Shown here: positions 50,795 through 63,800 of the stretch, piece by piece | Layout: each line of letters begins with the position of its first letter | Position numbering within the stretch: position 1 is the first letter of the stretch | Assembly: GCA_003508835.1 (NCBI GenBank) | Contig: PUFA01000021.1 | Location: 10,890,501 to 10,954,500, forward strand | Direction: 5' to 3' | Origin: Eonycteris spelaea | Lineage: Eukaryota; Chordata; Mammalia; Chiroptera; Pteropodidae | Length of the DNA stretch: 64,000 nt | Program-made: the position numbers and the translations under genes | Notes under the pieces: model-generated | The model's input: only the letters and a program-made list of their open reading frames with translations | Told to the model about the DNA's origin: nothing | The model's database searches: none

Positions 50795-52208
50795 TTGGTC
50801 TACCATGTAATCAGTAAGTCCATTTACTGATCTGGATAATTTAGGAGAAAAATAATTTGGGAGAAATCAATCATTTTGACATATTATCCTCAGATAAACG
50901 TGTGTGCTAAAATGCAGAGAATAAGATATGATTGTGGGGATCAAGTGTGCTTTTTGAACAGGAAATATAAATTTGAGGTATATCAGCCTAAATGTGAGGT
51001 AGTGGGGACAGAATAACCTCATCTGGGAGAGAACTGTAAGAGGAAATGAAAGATTGAGCATCACAGCGCTCAACTTTTTCAGTCTAAAGCAGCCCAGCAT
51101 CTGTAGAAGAGAAGGTGCTAATAGAATGCAAGGAACAGCCCAGGGGAAGAGGGGAACTGGGAGAATGAGGTGGTACAGAAGCCAAGGAAAGAATGGTGTA
51201 CGTCAACAGCCATGGTGAATTCTGTTAAGAAGTTGAGTGAGGTCAGTCAAGGATGATTGGCTTGGGCACGATAAACAAGATTGGTTAACCTGGAAAGAAT
51301 AGTTTCAACAAGATATGAAAGGACAGAAGTTTTATTCCAGCGGATTCAACAGTATTTGGATGGACTATATAAAGCCATGAGCCATGACACTTTGATGGAT
51401 ATCATTACCTGAAACAGAGATAGAAAAATGTGGCCTATGTCATCAGAGAAGGGGATTCAACAAATTCATTTTTTCTGATAGGGAAATATTAAGTGCTATT
51501 TTTCTTGAAAAAAAAAAAAAAGGTCATTCTGAAAAAGTGAATATCTAAAAAGGTGAAATTCCTGAGATGGTAGAGTAGAATTGGGTTCCAGAGCACAGAT
51601 ATAAGGATTTCATTGAAACTAACAGAGACACTTCTATTTTAGCATGAGCAAAATCTCAGAATTTGGAGATATATATATATATAGCATAGGTAATTGTAGC
51701 GATAGAAATATCATAAAATTCATCTTACTTTCTGGGACAGAGTGTAACTGAAATATAACCCATGCCTTTCATAGGCATACTGTCAAGATACGTAGAACAT
51801 ATAACTAAGGTGTGAAACCCTACGCCAACCTGTGGATACATATACCCAAATATAGCAGAAGATATTATTACCATGCAGACTGAGACTACTTAGTGAGCTC
51901 ATTTTGTGAAATAACTGCTAAAAAGAGACAGAATATATTCATTTGTAACTCTGTGACCAAAACAAGGAATTGATCATTGTGTATTGATTGTTCTAGTAGC
52001 AATAACTAACTACATGTTCATTGAAGAAAGTCCAACATGAGAAAAACAATTTAAACAAGAAGAAGCACAGGTAAAAAGCAAATCTGATTCAGAGAAGAGA
52101 CACTAGATTCAGACATTACAGAACAGTGGGAAAGAGCTTTGTCATCTTGCTTTCCAAAGCATTAGACCATGGTACACTGAAACTGGTTTATTTTCTTTGA
52201 TTTGAGTT

Positions 52209-52304
<96 letters not shown>
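52209..52304. repeat. Compound (TCTG)n(TC)n(AC)n microsatellite
   Basis: About five TCTG units, then TC units, then about 30 AC units. It is the longest pure dinucleotide run in the window. Confidence 0.97.
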
Positions 52305-53689
52305 CTCTTCTCTAACCCAGAGAAGCCCTGAACTACTTAGGAGATGTGAGAAGTTTTGTCACATAAAAATGATAACATCTTTAAAATGTAATCTGTTGGA
52401 AATCTGGTTATTACATTATCTAAAGTTATTTACTATTAACCTGTCTTTAAAAAACTTTCTGTTTGGGGAAGAAGGTGGTATTTGAGAAAAGAGTTTTCTA
52501 TATCGAAATTGGACCTAAAATTGAGACTTATTTGACCTCAAAATTTTCCACAGCAACTATTAGAAAAGGTCAATTTACGTTGCTATTGATACACCCTGTA
52601 AAATATGGCAGAATGTGTCCCATTTTAGAAATCTGATCATTTCATAACTGTCAGTCTGAAAGAAAACAAGAATTTCTTCTGCTTCTAAGCTAAATTAAGA
52701 AGCTGAAAATGTATATTCTCTTTATCAGAGTATTCCCTCTATTTTAGACACTTTACACAGAGCTTTCTAATGTGAAGTGCTAGTATTAATGGTTAAATAC
52801 TTTTAGAATAAATACATTTTTTATTTGAATTAAAAAACATAAAACATGTGTGTAATATTTTTTTGAATGAGAAGTGTAATGCTAGGCGCGTGTCCTCAGA
52901 CTTGTGTTATTTAATTCCTAGTATTCTGTGTGACCTAACCCCCTTGGGAAATCTACAAAATAAGGGCTAGATATCGGCTATGCTTGAATCCGAAGAGCGT
53001 ATTCATAGAGTTTAAATTGAATTTCGACTCAAGTAGAACTAAATAGTTTTGCTTAACTGCCTTGGGACTTCTGCCTAGCCATAGAAATAAAAACTCAGAA
53101 AAAGGGAAAACAGAAATGTGAGAGAAAAAAAAAACTATTCAAAAGTATATCTGGGGAATGTTAACCATTTAAAATTTGGAAGTGAGATTGCTCCATTAAA
53201 CTGTTTATCAAACAAACAATTTAAAAAATAAAAATACTCTCGGTAAGTAACTTTTCAAATCATTTTTATAATAAAATCCGTATTTCCTTTTATAAACTTC
53301 AAAAAATAAACACATTTTAATACTTTGTGAACTTATATGTGCTTAGATTTTTGGCAAATTCTAATATTAATTTGACATTTTGAGAAACATACAGCAAGTA
53401 TAATATCAAGTAACCATTTGCCTAGTTAATATAGATGCTAAATTGAGATTAAAAATAAAACCCTAAAAATTAGAGTTTTGAGAATTTTTTATATTCTAGT
53501 CCATAGATATAAAAAATTAACTAGTATAACCCGAAGTTGGAATATTTATAACTATTAAAGATGTTTAAAGATAGTCTTCATATTCTACTTTTCTCCTCAA
53601 TATAGAATATTGTGAGACTGAGAGGAAACACTTATACACATGTATGAGTTATTTACAAAAACGATCTAGTAAAAATTAATAAAAACTAA

Positions 53690-53885
53690 TGTTTATGGAA
53701 CACTTAAAATGTACTACATTATGCTTTGTGTTTTCTAAATATTAGTTCATTACACTCAAAACAACTGTGTGAGATAGTTACCATTAATTGACCCTTTTTA
53801 CAGAGGAGGAAACTGAGGCACAGAGTGATGGAGAAATTTATCCAGCATCAAGGAGCTAGTTAGTGCAATAGATTAAAATATAATC
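53690..53885 (-). mobile_element. MIR SINE
   Basis: A clear reversed MIR: TATTAGTTCATTACACTC, then a TTTTTACAGAGGAGGAAACT stretch, then GAGGCACAGAG and CCAGCATCAAGGAGCTAG. It is the best preserved MIR in the window. Confidence 0.8.
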
Positions 53886-56770
53886 TAGATCTATTAAGTA
53901 ATACTTATAAACTCCTTTCTCAAAAGTATTTGAGGCTTTATCCAGCCATTCAAAAATATTTATTTGAATGGGTAGAAGAAAGGAATAATAAATACTAAAG
54001 AAAGAGGAAATCGCAAGACCTGAGAATTATTTAGACATAATTTAGTTAGGGAAACAAGTAAGCAAATAAGAAAGAAAGAACTCGCAAACTAATATAAATG
54101 ATGTTCAGAGAATAAATATGTTTATATTAATACAATGAGAAATATGAAAAGAAAATGCATTTTATTGAAATAAGATAGAAATTCATTATTCAAATTAGAA
54201 TTTACAGGCCAATAGGCAGGCAAGTTGTGAAGATAGGAAACGGTCACTCTCAATAATGGTTACTTTTACTCAAGTATGTTCTTCCAGAGAGGCTGCTTTA
54301 AACAAATTGCCTCGCTCATCATTTTGCATTCAATTTCTCTTTGATTATGTAGGCATAGACTCAAGATAATTATTAGTCATGTTAAAGTACATTAGAAAAG
54401 TTATTTTTAATTTTTATAACAAAATTTCAGTCTTAAGAGGCACTTATTTTCATTACAGCTTATCCATTTCACCATAAGAAATTAATTGGAAACTTATGTA
54501 ATAGAAATCTATTTTTACAGTGACTTACTTGGAGAAACATCACTTGGCTTAAAGTGTAGGAGATTCCTTTTAGCTGTCACATTTTGGATAATTAAAGACA
54601 CAGAATGCGAGTGGTAAAGCACGTTTGAAATTTTGCCTCCCAAACAGCTGTTTTTCTAAGCTTGACTGTTGTGATCAACAGATAGGATCAAATTTAATTA
54701 ATATACATTCTGTGGGCTATTCCAGCAGCTTGGCCTCGCCTTTAACTACAAATTCATAGTTATGGCAAGCTCAGGTTAATTTTAAAAATTAAATTTCCCT
54801 TTTTGGGATGTAATTTATCCCACAAGACATTCATCCAGAAAATAATCTTTAAAAATATAAGAACCTTGTTATTCGATAAATTGTGGGTTTGCTTTATATA
54901 ATGGGCAGCACACATAACACGTAGATATTTTAGAAAGCTTTTGAATTTTCTGAACTAAAACCTTGATCCAATTAAATAAAAGTATCTAAAAAAGTAAAAC
55001 CCCTAATCAAGAAACGATGCCTCCTGTTATTTATGTCTCTAAGTTACTAAAATATAATAAATTCTAATAATTCTGAGTTCTAGAAATGCTATTAAACCAT
55101 TTTAAACATTTTTTTTTTCTCTCTGACATATTCACATGAAAGCCATAAAGGGTGTTTATTCTCCAGTCAGTAGACAGCATCACTAAGCCAGGGTTCAGGT
55201 ATTTATTCCAGGGTTAAATGAGTTACACACGCCTGCCCAGGAAGTAGTTTCTCCTCTTGGGTCAGGACTGTGATTTGGGGTGCTTAACTTCATATGCTAG
55301 GCTTCACATAAATGTGAACGAAAAAAAAAAAAAAGGAAAAGAAAGAAATAAGTCTTCTGTATCTCTACTGAAACATGTAAACAAAACAAAACAAAACAAA
55401 ATGTATTTTCCTCCAATCTCTATTATCAGTTGTGTGGTTTGGAGTCAGTCATTCAGCCTTGTTTGTTTATAGATATCATCATTTATATAAGAACAGGGTT
55501 GTCTCATCATCTTTAGTTCCCTTTCCATTCTCAAATGTCATCGTCACATGACATTTAGTATTAAAATTCTTAGTCGATCTAAGTATGTTAACTTGGCTGT
55601 ATGGAAGATGATACTATTACAAAACACAAGTTACAGACAAAGACTTCTGGTTTTAAGTGTGAGTCTGCTTTCTTCCTATCTCTGTTTGAACTGCATCAAA
55701 TATCTCTGATGAGTTGTTTGCTTTGTCTCAGAAGACGGTGGCAGTTTTGATGAGGGTATATGAAGGCTGGCCATTAAGGATCCAATTAAGATATTCTTGA
55801 TTTTAAATAAGCTACACTTTTATAAGTAAATTTGGTTTACAGACTAAAATTCAGTATATATCAGATGGTATCTTTAACATAAATATATGTTGAATAGTTT
55901 CTGGTTATTCTTTGTCTTTCTTTTCGAAAGTTTGAATCCCGCATGCAAACCTTCTTAATTTTTTTAAACTCTCCTCTTTAACTCTGCCATATGACTTTGT
56001 TATTATTTTGAAATCTCCCTTTTTTTTTCTGTCGTTGTAATATTCAAAATTAATGTCATGTTTCTAACTTCCATCTCTTATGAGCTATGTGAAAATTTCA
56101 GAGGTGATAAGAAAAACTAAAACACCGGTAAGGATGCAGTGGACATGCTGGGGGCATGTGTTCACTAAGGCTAAAATTAAACTCAAAATAGGCTGAGTAA
56201 ACACTTCTAATTCTCTGCAACTATTCTCTTTTTAAAAACATATTTGAGGAAGATTTTTTTTTATGTAGAAAATATTTCCAAACTGACCACAATTTCATTT
56301 TATTTCTTATGTTAGCATGTAAATGGGCTACTGCTTACCACATAGTATCATATTGAACATATGAAACAATTAAGCACAATATTTATTATTTCCTTCTGAT
56401 TGCTTTAAAGTTATTATAAAAAGATAACATTAAAAATTAACAATAAGTAAATGAATTGATAAACTCAGATTATAAATCAAAGTGGAAAAGAAGTAAGGTA
56501 GCAGAATATATTTACTCATAAATTTACACTAAAACTCTTCATCCTATAAGAAATGTTAATGGAGGCCTTCAAAATTTTTTTTCATGCTGTACTAAATCAA
56601 GTAGCATACATCTTAGTAATATAGTATAAGAAAAGACAATTCTTTTCAGCATCTCTTTTTTCCGGTATATAAAATGCATGTACACAAATAGTAGACCCCT
56701 TGTACTGACACTAATCAATGGCTTTCTGACCATGACACCCATTACTCGACATCTATAAATTGTTTATGAT

Positions 56771-56827
<57 letters not shown>

Positions 56828-56840
56828 CAGCAGCAGCAGC
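56771..56840 (+). repeat. (TAG)n(CAG)n trinucleotide microsatellite
   Basis: About eighteen TAG units pass directly into about five CAG units. It lies just upstream of a MIR. The minus-strand open frame across it (runs of threonine) is spurious. Confidence 0.97.
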
Positions 56841-56879
56841 AGGTATTAAAATATATGAGGCAGGGTACTGTGGCTTTGA

Positions 56880-57085
56880 AAACAGCAAATGAACAAATTG
56901 GGTTTTGGAGTAAAGCAAAACTGGATTTAAATTCTGGATCTGCCACTTTATCACTGTGTAAACTTGGCCAAATTACTTAACTTTCTGACTCTTAATTTCT
57001 TCATCTGTAGAAGGAAACTGATAATACAGACTTAGGGCTTAAGGGTTTTTGGCATTGCTATATAAAGCCTCTTGCTAACAGATAT
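56880..57085 (+). mobile_element. MIR SINE
   Basis: Forward MIR order: TTTAAATTCTGGATCTGCCA, TGTGTAAACTTGGCCAAATT and TTCTTCATCTGTAGAAGG. It follows a trinucleotide microsatellite. Confidence 0.75.
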
Positions 57086-58539
57086 TAGTAAGCCATGAAT
57101 GGTCACTATTTTTAATAGTCACATGTTATAAGGTCACATTTTCAAAAAGCTCTCTAGCTTCTCATGTCCAATATAAATTGCTCATCTCTCAGTAGTTACT
57201 CAGGATATTCCTGAATTCAATTTGTAGTATGCCAGCAAGTGAGCTCAGCCTGTTTAAATCAAGGGTTTCTTCTCTCTTGATGAATAGCCTGGTTCTGATT
57301 TTACTTTCTAAAAAGGTGGTGATTATATTGCTGCAAACTGCACATTCTTGTTTTGAGTTGAAAGAGACAAAAGCTAGATGTGGTATGCTCTTAGAAATTT
57401 GAAGAGTCTTACTAATAATTTAGAAAATTGAAATACAAAAGACTGAAGTAGGGAAGCTTTTCACAAATGCCTGTAAGACTCAAACTCCCTTTCATTATCA
57501 ATTCTACAAACTTGGAGTTAATTGCATTTCAGGGCACATTGCAAGGTACATCTTTTCAATGTGCTTTTCCTTAATTAGTACAAATGTTTGGTCCCTGAGA
57601 AAGGTGGAAGCATAAGGCTTGCTTTTGTGTTTGCTAATGTTTTCTGTTTTTTATTCACTGTTTGTACCTAGAGGCCCATGTGAATGACACATTTTTATTG
57701 AAATCAGGAGTAAATATTATGTAAATTATACCCCAAAACAGCAGCTATGGGGTCTAATTATTTTAAGGTAGCTTTAGAAGGATTCATTTTAGTCGTCTAA
57801 CAAAAACAAAGCAGAAAGAGTAATGCATGTGCTAATGGAATTGAACTTCTCAATATTGGCATTTGGAAATAGTACATAATCCTCTTTGCATCCGGACAAC
57901 TGGGAGAATGTATTTAACATATAGGGTGTTCAATTAATGTTCCCAAGGATATGGTGCCATTACTGAGACAATTAATTCCATGTAAATAATTTATTTTATT
58001 AAACTAAATGTTCACATGACTATGCAAATATGTGAAACATACATACTGGTTTTTGCATTTCCTAAAAGTATCTTTTCACATTTCTTTCCATGAGTATACT
58101 TAGCATTCCAGTTTTGCCAACGTACCAGCCAGTTTGGTTTGCTCTGTATAAGGATTTATCAACCTTAGCACTATTAATGTTTAGGATGAGATAATTCTTT
58201 TGAGTACCATCCCTGGCCTCTGCTCAGAGATGATGGTAGCTGGCATTCCTCTCCCAGTTCTGACACCCAAACCTGTCTTCAGATCCCTCGATGGTGGGGG
58301 ATGGAAGTTTTTGTGTATGTTGGGATATGCAGTGCAACACTGAAAGAAGTCTGTCTCTGACCACATTTTTTGTTCCTCTGGCCTACCTTTTTGGCACTTA
58401 CATGTCACTCTTCATAGGACTTTTATAATTTATTATTATTTATTTTGCAAAGTAAATCTTCCCATCACTGCTTTGATTATAATTGCTCACACTTGTCTGT
58501 TTTTTCTTTTCTTATCCGTTGACATTGCCGGCAGGAGAA

Positions 58540-58880
58540 ATTTCAAAGATGTCAGTTAACACTTCATTTTCTCTCCCTAACTTCTCTCCTCAGCCATACT
58601 ACTTGCCTTTCTCACACAGGTAAACCTGACCTCCTCAAACGCACAAAAACTAGTTGCTTTCTCTAGCCTTCACTTGTCTAATCTTTAACCTGGGTTTTGA
58701 GCTTCAGTTCAATCTTCCTCAACTCATTCCTTCTAGAAGACACTGAGCACGGTTTGTCCATACACACCTTCAGCCTATGTTTATCACTTTTATCAAAGGA
58801 TGCAATTTGTTTTCAAGTTTATCTCTCTACTGGACTTCAAGCTGCTGTGTGTGTGCATATGCATGTGTTCCTTTATCTTA
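58540..58880 (+). mobile_element. L2-like LINE fragment
   Basis: C/T-rich decayed sequence (TTCAATCTTCCTCAACTCAT and neighbours) has the composition and order of L2 3' regions. Moderate support only. Confidence 0.4.
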
Positions 58881-59839
58881 AGGACTATTATAATATTAGC
58901 ATACATAGGTGTTTTACATAGCACTTTAAAAAATGAACCTCTCTTTGTAATGATGTACAAAATACATCATTAATATCATACTTCAATTTTTAAGAGGATT
59001 ACTGATGTTCATCAAATATTTTACTTCAAACTAAAAGCATGAAATATGTTTATTCTCAAAAGGTGTTGGCTCCTTTTGGTTAAAAAATAAGCCACATTTG
59101 TAAATATCCTTTGTAACGCTACAGTTTTTATACATTTAGACAAATTTTACTTACTGGTATGTATCAAAAATGTCCGAAAATTATGTATTCTATAGAAGGC
59201 TGAAGCAAAGAGGGCTTTTCCTCTGTTTGGAAAACTAAGCATATCAGCTTCTACTCCATCCCTTAATTAGAGGTTAATTTTTAGAATTTGGGTTTCTGCA
59301 CATCGTTTCCTATACTTTGGCTTCCCCACTTACTCAAGTAGAGTCGTTCCTTGCTCCCGGTGTGACAGAGGGTTACCATGGTTAGGTACTCTTTCTGTAC
59401 TCACAGTGGAGCAGGATTGTTGAATGAATACATTTGTGTACAGAAAATTGTTTCTCTCCATGCATGGGGGCATTTTTTTTTTAACTGAAACAATCATGCT
59501 TATGTAAAAGGAAACTGAGAGCCTTTACAAGCATTATTTAGATACCGAGGGAAATGTTTACCATATTAGCTTTTGTGCAAATAGATGAGAACTAAGGAGT
59601 CTCATAATAAGAATGGGAAAAAGCAGACAGATGAGATGTGTTTAAAATGTAAAACTTTAGGCCCTTAGGATTATCCAAGAGTATACATATAGGGTAACTA
59701 AAGAATCTTATACATTTATGCAGGACTTAGATTTGGTCATAATTGAGATCTAACAAAACAACAACAACAACAAAAAACCTTTATGATTATGCAAGGAAAA
59801 TTTTAATTATCTCTACTTCATGACATACTAACACAATAA

Positions 59840-60030
59840 AATATTTAATGAGCCCTTATGAACTGTGCTAAGTAATTTATATTGATCTGATTTAATTCTA
59901 CAACATATTTATGCAAAAAATATTTCTATCTATATATTTGAAATTTAAATCCCAAGGTTGGATGACTGTGTAAGGTCACACAGTAAGTCAAAACTTCAGA
60001 ATTTCCACATTGGTCTTCCCGTCTTTGAAG
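59840..60030 (-). mobile_element. MIR SINE fragment
   Basis: Reversed MIR: GAGCCCTTATGAACTGTGCT, TGATTTAATTCTACAAC and AAGGTCACACAGTAAGT, with extra AT-rich sequence in the middle. Confidence 0.65.
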
Positions 60031-60139
60031 TTCAGTCTCTATGTCAGTACTCTAGGCAGCCTTGGAGCCTTGGACCAGTTAACATTAGTGAGACCAGTAG
60101 GTGTAGGCCATTCTGCTTAGCAGTCTCTGTACATTGCTT

Positions 60140-60250
60140 TATACTCTCTCACAATAACTGAGAGATAGATAGTAGTTTTATTTTACAGATAAGGGTAGGC
60201 ACACAGCTACTCTGACAAATCCAGGAGGAGTCAGAGATAAACATGATTCC
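60140..60250 (-). mobile_element. MIR SINE fragment
   Basis: TTTTATTTTACAGATAAGGG followed by CACACAGCTA resembles the reversed MIR core. It is a second copy close to the one at 59840-60030. Confidence 0.5.
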
Positions 60251-60592
60251 CAAATCCTTGATTTTTGCACAATATCTCTACTTCCTATTACTAAGGGAGC
60301 AAAGGTTCTCCAGTTCGTGATTCAATATTTAAAAAAATTCCTAGTCAATTATTCTATTAAGTTAATCTGTGTGGTCAATAATAGCCTCATGGAGATAGAC
60401 AAATATATTCTTAACTTGACAGAAACTCATCTGCTACATTACTCAGTTAAAGAATCAGCTTAACATTATAATTTAATTATATTAATAAAAAAGGCATGGA
60501 AATAAAATATTTCAAGTATTCTTTTATGCAGTCTAAGTGATTTCAAGGCAATCGAAATCGTTATACGTGTAGACGTTTGAAGCATGCCATAC

Positions 60593-60845
60593 CTTACTAA
60601 GCTATTAGCACTGTCAGGGTCTTGTGCCAAAACTGTGCCGACAACAGTTCCAATCTTGGCATTTTCATAGACTTCCATGATGTAGAAGGCATGGAAAATA
60701 GTGGTGGTTCATCTACATCCCCGACAATGATCTTCAGCATGGTGGCATCTTTAAAAGGACCCAAGTGAGAAAAGCGAAAATCAAGATGTGTATTTGCTCC
60801 TTCTATGTTGAGGGTGTAGGACTTCTTTTTCTCATAGTTCAATGG
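60593..60845 (-). CDS. CDH19: Cadherin exon: end of EC3 and start of EC4 (sixth coding exon from the 3' end), 1-nt deletion
   Basis: The exon opens in phase 0 after a pyrimidine-rich tract and CAG with PLNYEKKKSYTLNIEG, the usual late-EC3 strand. It continues with the calcium-binding linker GDVDEPPLF and then EC4 (MEVYENAKIGTVVGTV, then AQDPDSANS). It ends in AG before a GT donor (gtatgg), splitting an arginine codon (phase 2). The length is 253 nt where the family exon is 254. The reading frame breaks after FSMP: at 60685/60686 one base is missing from two expected tyrosine codons (T-A-C T-A-C reads T-C T-A-C), and downstream EC4 lies in another frame. Read as given, the frame hits TAG at 60597-60599, just before the donor. 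Apart from this gap there is no stop and the motifs are intact. The preceding exon of about 188 nt was not found up to 64000. Confidence 0.9.
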
Positions 60846-63800
60846 CTGTGGGGGGGAAAAAAAAACAACAAGATTTCCAATGTTATGACTGCCATCACTG
60901 TCAAACAAGCATTTTTCCCCCAATTTTTGAAATGAACAAATATGAATAGATTTAAGTCAATAAACTTTCTTTTAAAAACAAACTATGAAGTTTGTCTTAA
61001 TAGCTAAAGCAGAAATTATGGAAACTCTTCAATTGTGATTTTTCACAGCTATAAATATGATGATAACTAGGTACAAAAAGATATTCTCCAAAAGAAAACA
61101 AATATTGTTTATCGGAGACTCTCATTCTTAGTCTGCTCTAGTAAATTTTTTTCTAACTCCTTGTCAACCTACATTATTAATCTTAAACATAACTGCTACT
61201 AATTTGATAATTTTTTAAAGGTAGATTTTTAAAAAATTACATTTAAGCAATTTATCTCATATCACTGATTTTTAGCTATCATCTTAATTTTTCCCTTGCT
61301 GGTTTTAAACTTTGTATCACATTTTAAAATCTAACAAATTTTTGTTTTCAATTCAATAAAATTTTATCAGAAAATATTATGCCGCCTTCTGAATTTCATT
61401 TTTATTGTTTTAAATTATTTATTTTGTGTTTTGTTGATAATAGAATTTCATGTATTTTTTTAACCTACTTTATTATATTACAGTATAATTGACTTTGTTT
61501 TTGAAATTATTGTCTTCTTTTTGTTTGCTTATACCATTTACTTTTTAGCTTCAAGTCTTTACTAATCGTACAATCTTTTCAGTTTTTTCTTTTTTTTAAA
61601 TTCTCCAACCAGTATTTATTTTTCTATCAATAATATATATCAAGACTCATGACTTTGACTTAGCATACAATAATGAATAAGGTCAGTATGGTAATTTATC
61701 CCAAGGAATAGAGGGTCTGAGGTAGAATATAAAACAGTAAACAGACATTTATAGCACTGTATATTTAGTGCTATAAGGCTGGGTATAATGGAAATTAATA
61801 ATAAGGATATAAACCTAGGTGAAAATAAGCAGCTAGGTAACATTTGCAGGAGGAAGGACATTTTCACATAGAACTGAATGTTTGAAAAGTGTTAACCATG
61901 ATGCACGTAATAGTTGCTGTGACTCAAAATGAGCTCAGATTTTATGACTGAGGTCAATGTCAAGAGTTTCCATGGTGATTTAATGCAGGTGATCTAGAGA
62001 CCACGCTTTTAATTTGAGCCGGGTGAAGTTTCCACTGACACTGGTCTTCCTTATTAATATCTATGAGAACAAGCAGAAGACATATTATTTCATACTTATT
62101 TCTGCCACTGATTTTGCACTAGTTTGCTTCAAATCTTGACATCCTTTTTTCTTGGCAGGATCAGAGAATGATCGTTACTTATAGAGGAACTCAGATATTT
62201 TTCTTTACCTTAAGGGCCATGCAGACTCTGATTAAGAGTGTCCTTAAGGGATTTTATAAATAGAAAGATTAATCTTACTGATGATAATTTCCCTAATCTC
62301 TTCTGAATTGCCTTGGAATACTGGACTTTCAGGAAATTGGTGATTGCATATAAGGAAAAACAACCATTCAATTTCTGAACTAGATATTAAAAACCTAGAA
62401 CCTAGACACCTTCTTGGGTCATGGGGACATGGAGGATAGTGGGCCACCACAATATTTTACAAATTTTTACAAGATAAAATAAAAAATCTTAAAAGCTCGA
62501 ATTCTCAAAAGTGGACTATTTATACAATATATATTATGTATTTTAGATTTATATTTTAAGTGTTAATAGATTATGCAGTTTATGACCCACAAATTGGGAG
62601 TCATTTCTTTCTGAGGGAATTTAAACTAGAAATAAATTGCTGAAGTAACTAGTATCCATCTTGATCGGGGAGTCGCATAAATTCTAGTTAGACTCACATA
62701 TTGATTGTACTTTTTCTTTCCTTGACTCCTCTTTCCTTAATATTAATAAATGAGAATCTTTTAGTCTTCAACTAATTCAATAAATCTCATCCAAACTTAA
62801 ATAACCTGTGCTGGGAATGGTACATGCTTGTTGCCTCCCAGGAATTGTGCGGATGTGTATGGTACTCCTTGGCTCAGAGGACTATGGATTGTCAGAATCA
62901 AGGCATGGTGCTCTTGAAAACCATTCCCCTAAGCAGGTTTACCATTCATTTAAGATCACTGTAAATGTTTAGAGTCAACCTGCTATATCTGGTAGATTTT
63001 ACAATAACTAATTTCTTCTCTTTGAACATGAGTGTCTGAGACTTTAAAGCTAGAAAGGATTTGTTTTCTTTACCTGGATGTTTAACATTCCTTTCTTATG
63101 ATAATAAAATATTTTAAAATATGATCTCCACTTATTCATTATAGGTTTTTATATCTTTCCTACTCTCAATGACATTTGTGAAGGCAATCTTGGCCACTTC
63201 TACCTCCACTAGATATTATTATCAAGCTGCATATCTAACAGGACAGGCTCACTTTTTTTTTTGTATTTTTTAGCAGGTCCTTCAGCGAATTAGATGTCAT
63301 TTGTCTTAACATGACCCTATCTACTGTTATGGAGAAAGCTGTTTATGTGGACACATAATTTCATGCTTATGATTGTCCAATATATATTTAACTACACCAA
63401 GGCAGGGATAATCATTCTCAGGGTCTTGGTTGCCAGGATTGGCAGATGGATGAATAGGGACCCATCTGGAGCCACTAAGGAATAAGAGGACTATTTCAGG
63501 TTGAGATAGGAATTTAAAAGTAGGTAAAATAACGCAAATAGAAATGTTTTAACAATCTCATTTATAAAAAGAATTTGGCAGTTCTGAATTGTAAGCATAG
63601 AAAAGCTGAGAAGAAATTACATCCATTTATTCTTAGAGATCACAGGATTATGTTTACAGTATCATGTATGTTAATTCTTTGTTTTGTATTACAATTACAA
63701 TAGTAGTATATAGAGATGGGATTAGGATTATGACTACTTTTCATATTACTTTAATCCTGGCAGAGATGCCCAAATATTCATTATCCACGCATTTTAAAAT

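Larger units (their letters stand above)
49098..60592 (-). other. CDH19: Intron between the EC3/EC4 exon and the EC4 core exon
   Basis: A phase 2 intron of about 11.5 kb. It holds an unassigned LTR-like block (about 49638-50115), GT and TCTG/AC microsatellites (50744-50792, 52209-52304), three or four MIR copies (53690-53885, 56880-57085, 59840-60030, 60140-60250), a TAG/CAG trinucleotide run (56771-56840) and an L2-like block (58540-58880). The blocks 54440-54860 and 57480-57960 look unique and repeat-free. Confidence 0.8.
390..60845 (-). pseudogene. CDH19: 3' half of a type II classical cadherin gene (CDH19-like), frameshifted as given
   Basis: Six minus-strand exons match the conserved exon pattern of type II cadherins and give, in order, the EC3/EC4 boundary, EC4, EC5, the transmembrane helix and the catenin-binding tail. 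The product would be a calcium-dependent cell-cell adhesion protein at the plasma membrane; CDH19 is known from glial and Schwann-lineage cells. The name rests on my recollection of the CDH19 tail ([20 protein letters not shown]; the end [16 protein letters not shown] then EIESERTT), which differs from what I recall of CDH7, CDH10, CDH11, CDH12 and CDH20. Five exons are 1 or 2 nt short, so the sequence as given cannot encode the full protein. I call it a pseudogene with the reservation that assembly error would look the same. All splice dinucleotides are intact. The span runs from the predicted poly(A) site to the most upstream exon seen; the gene continues beyond the window. Confidence 0.8.
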
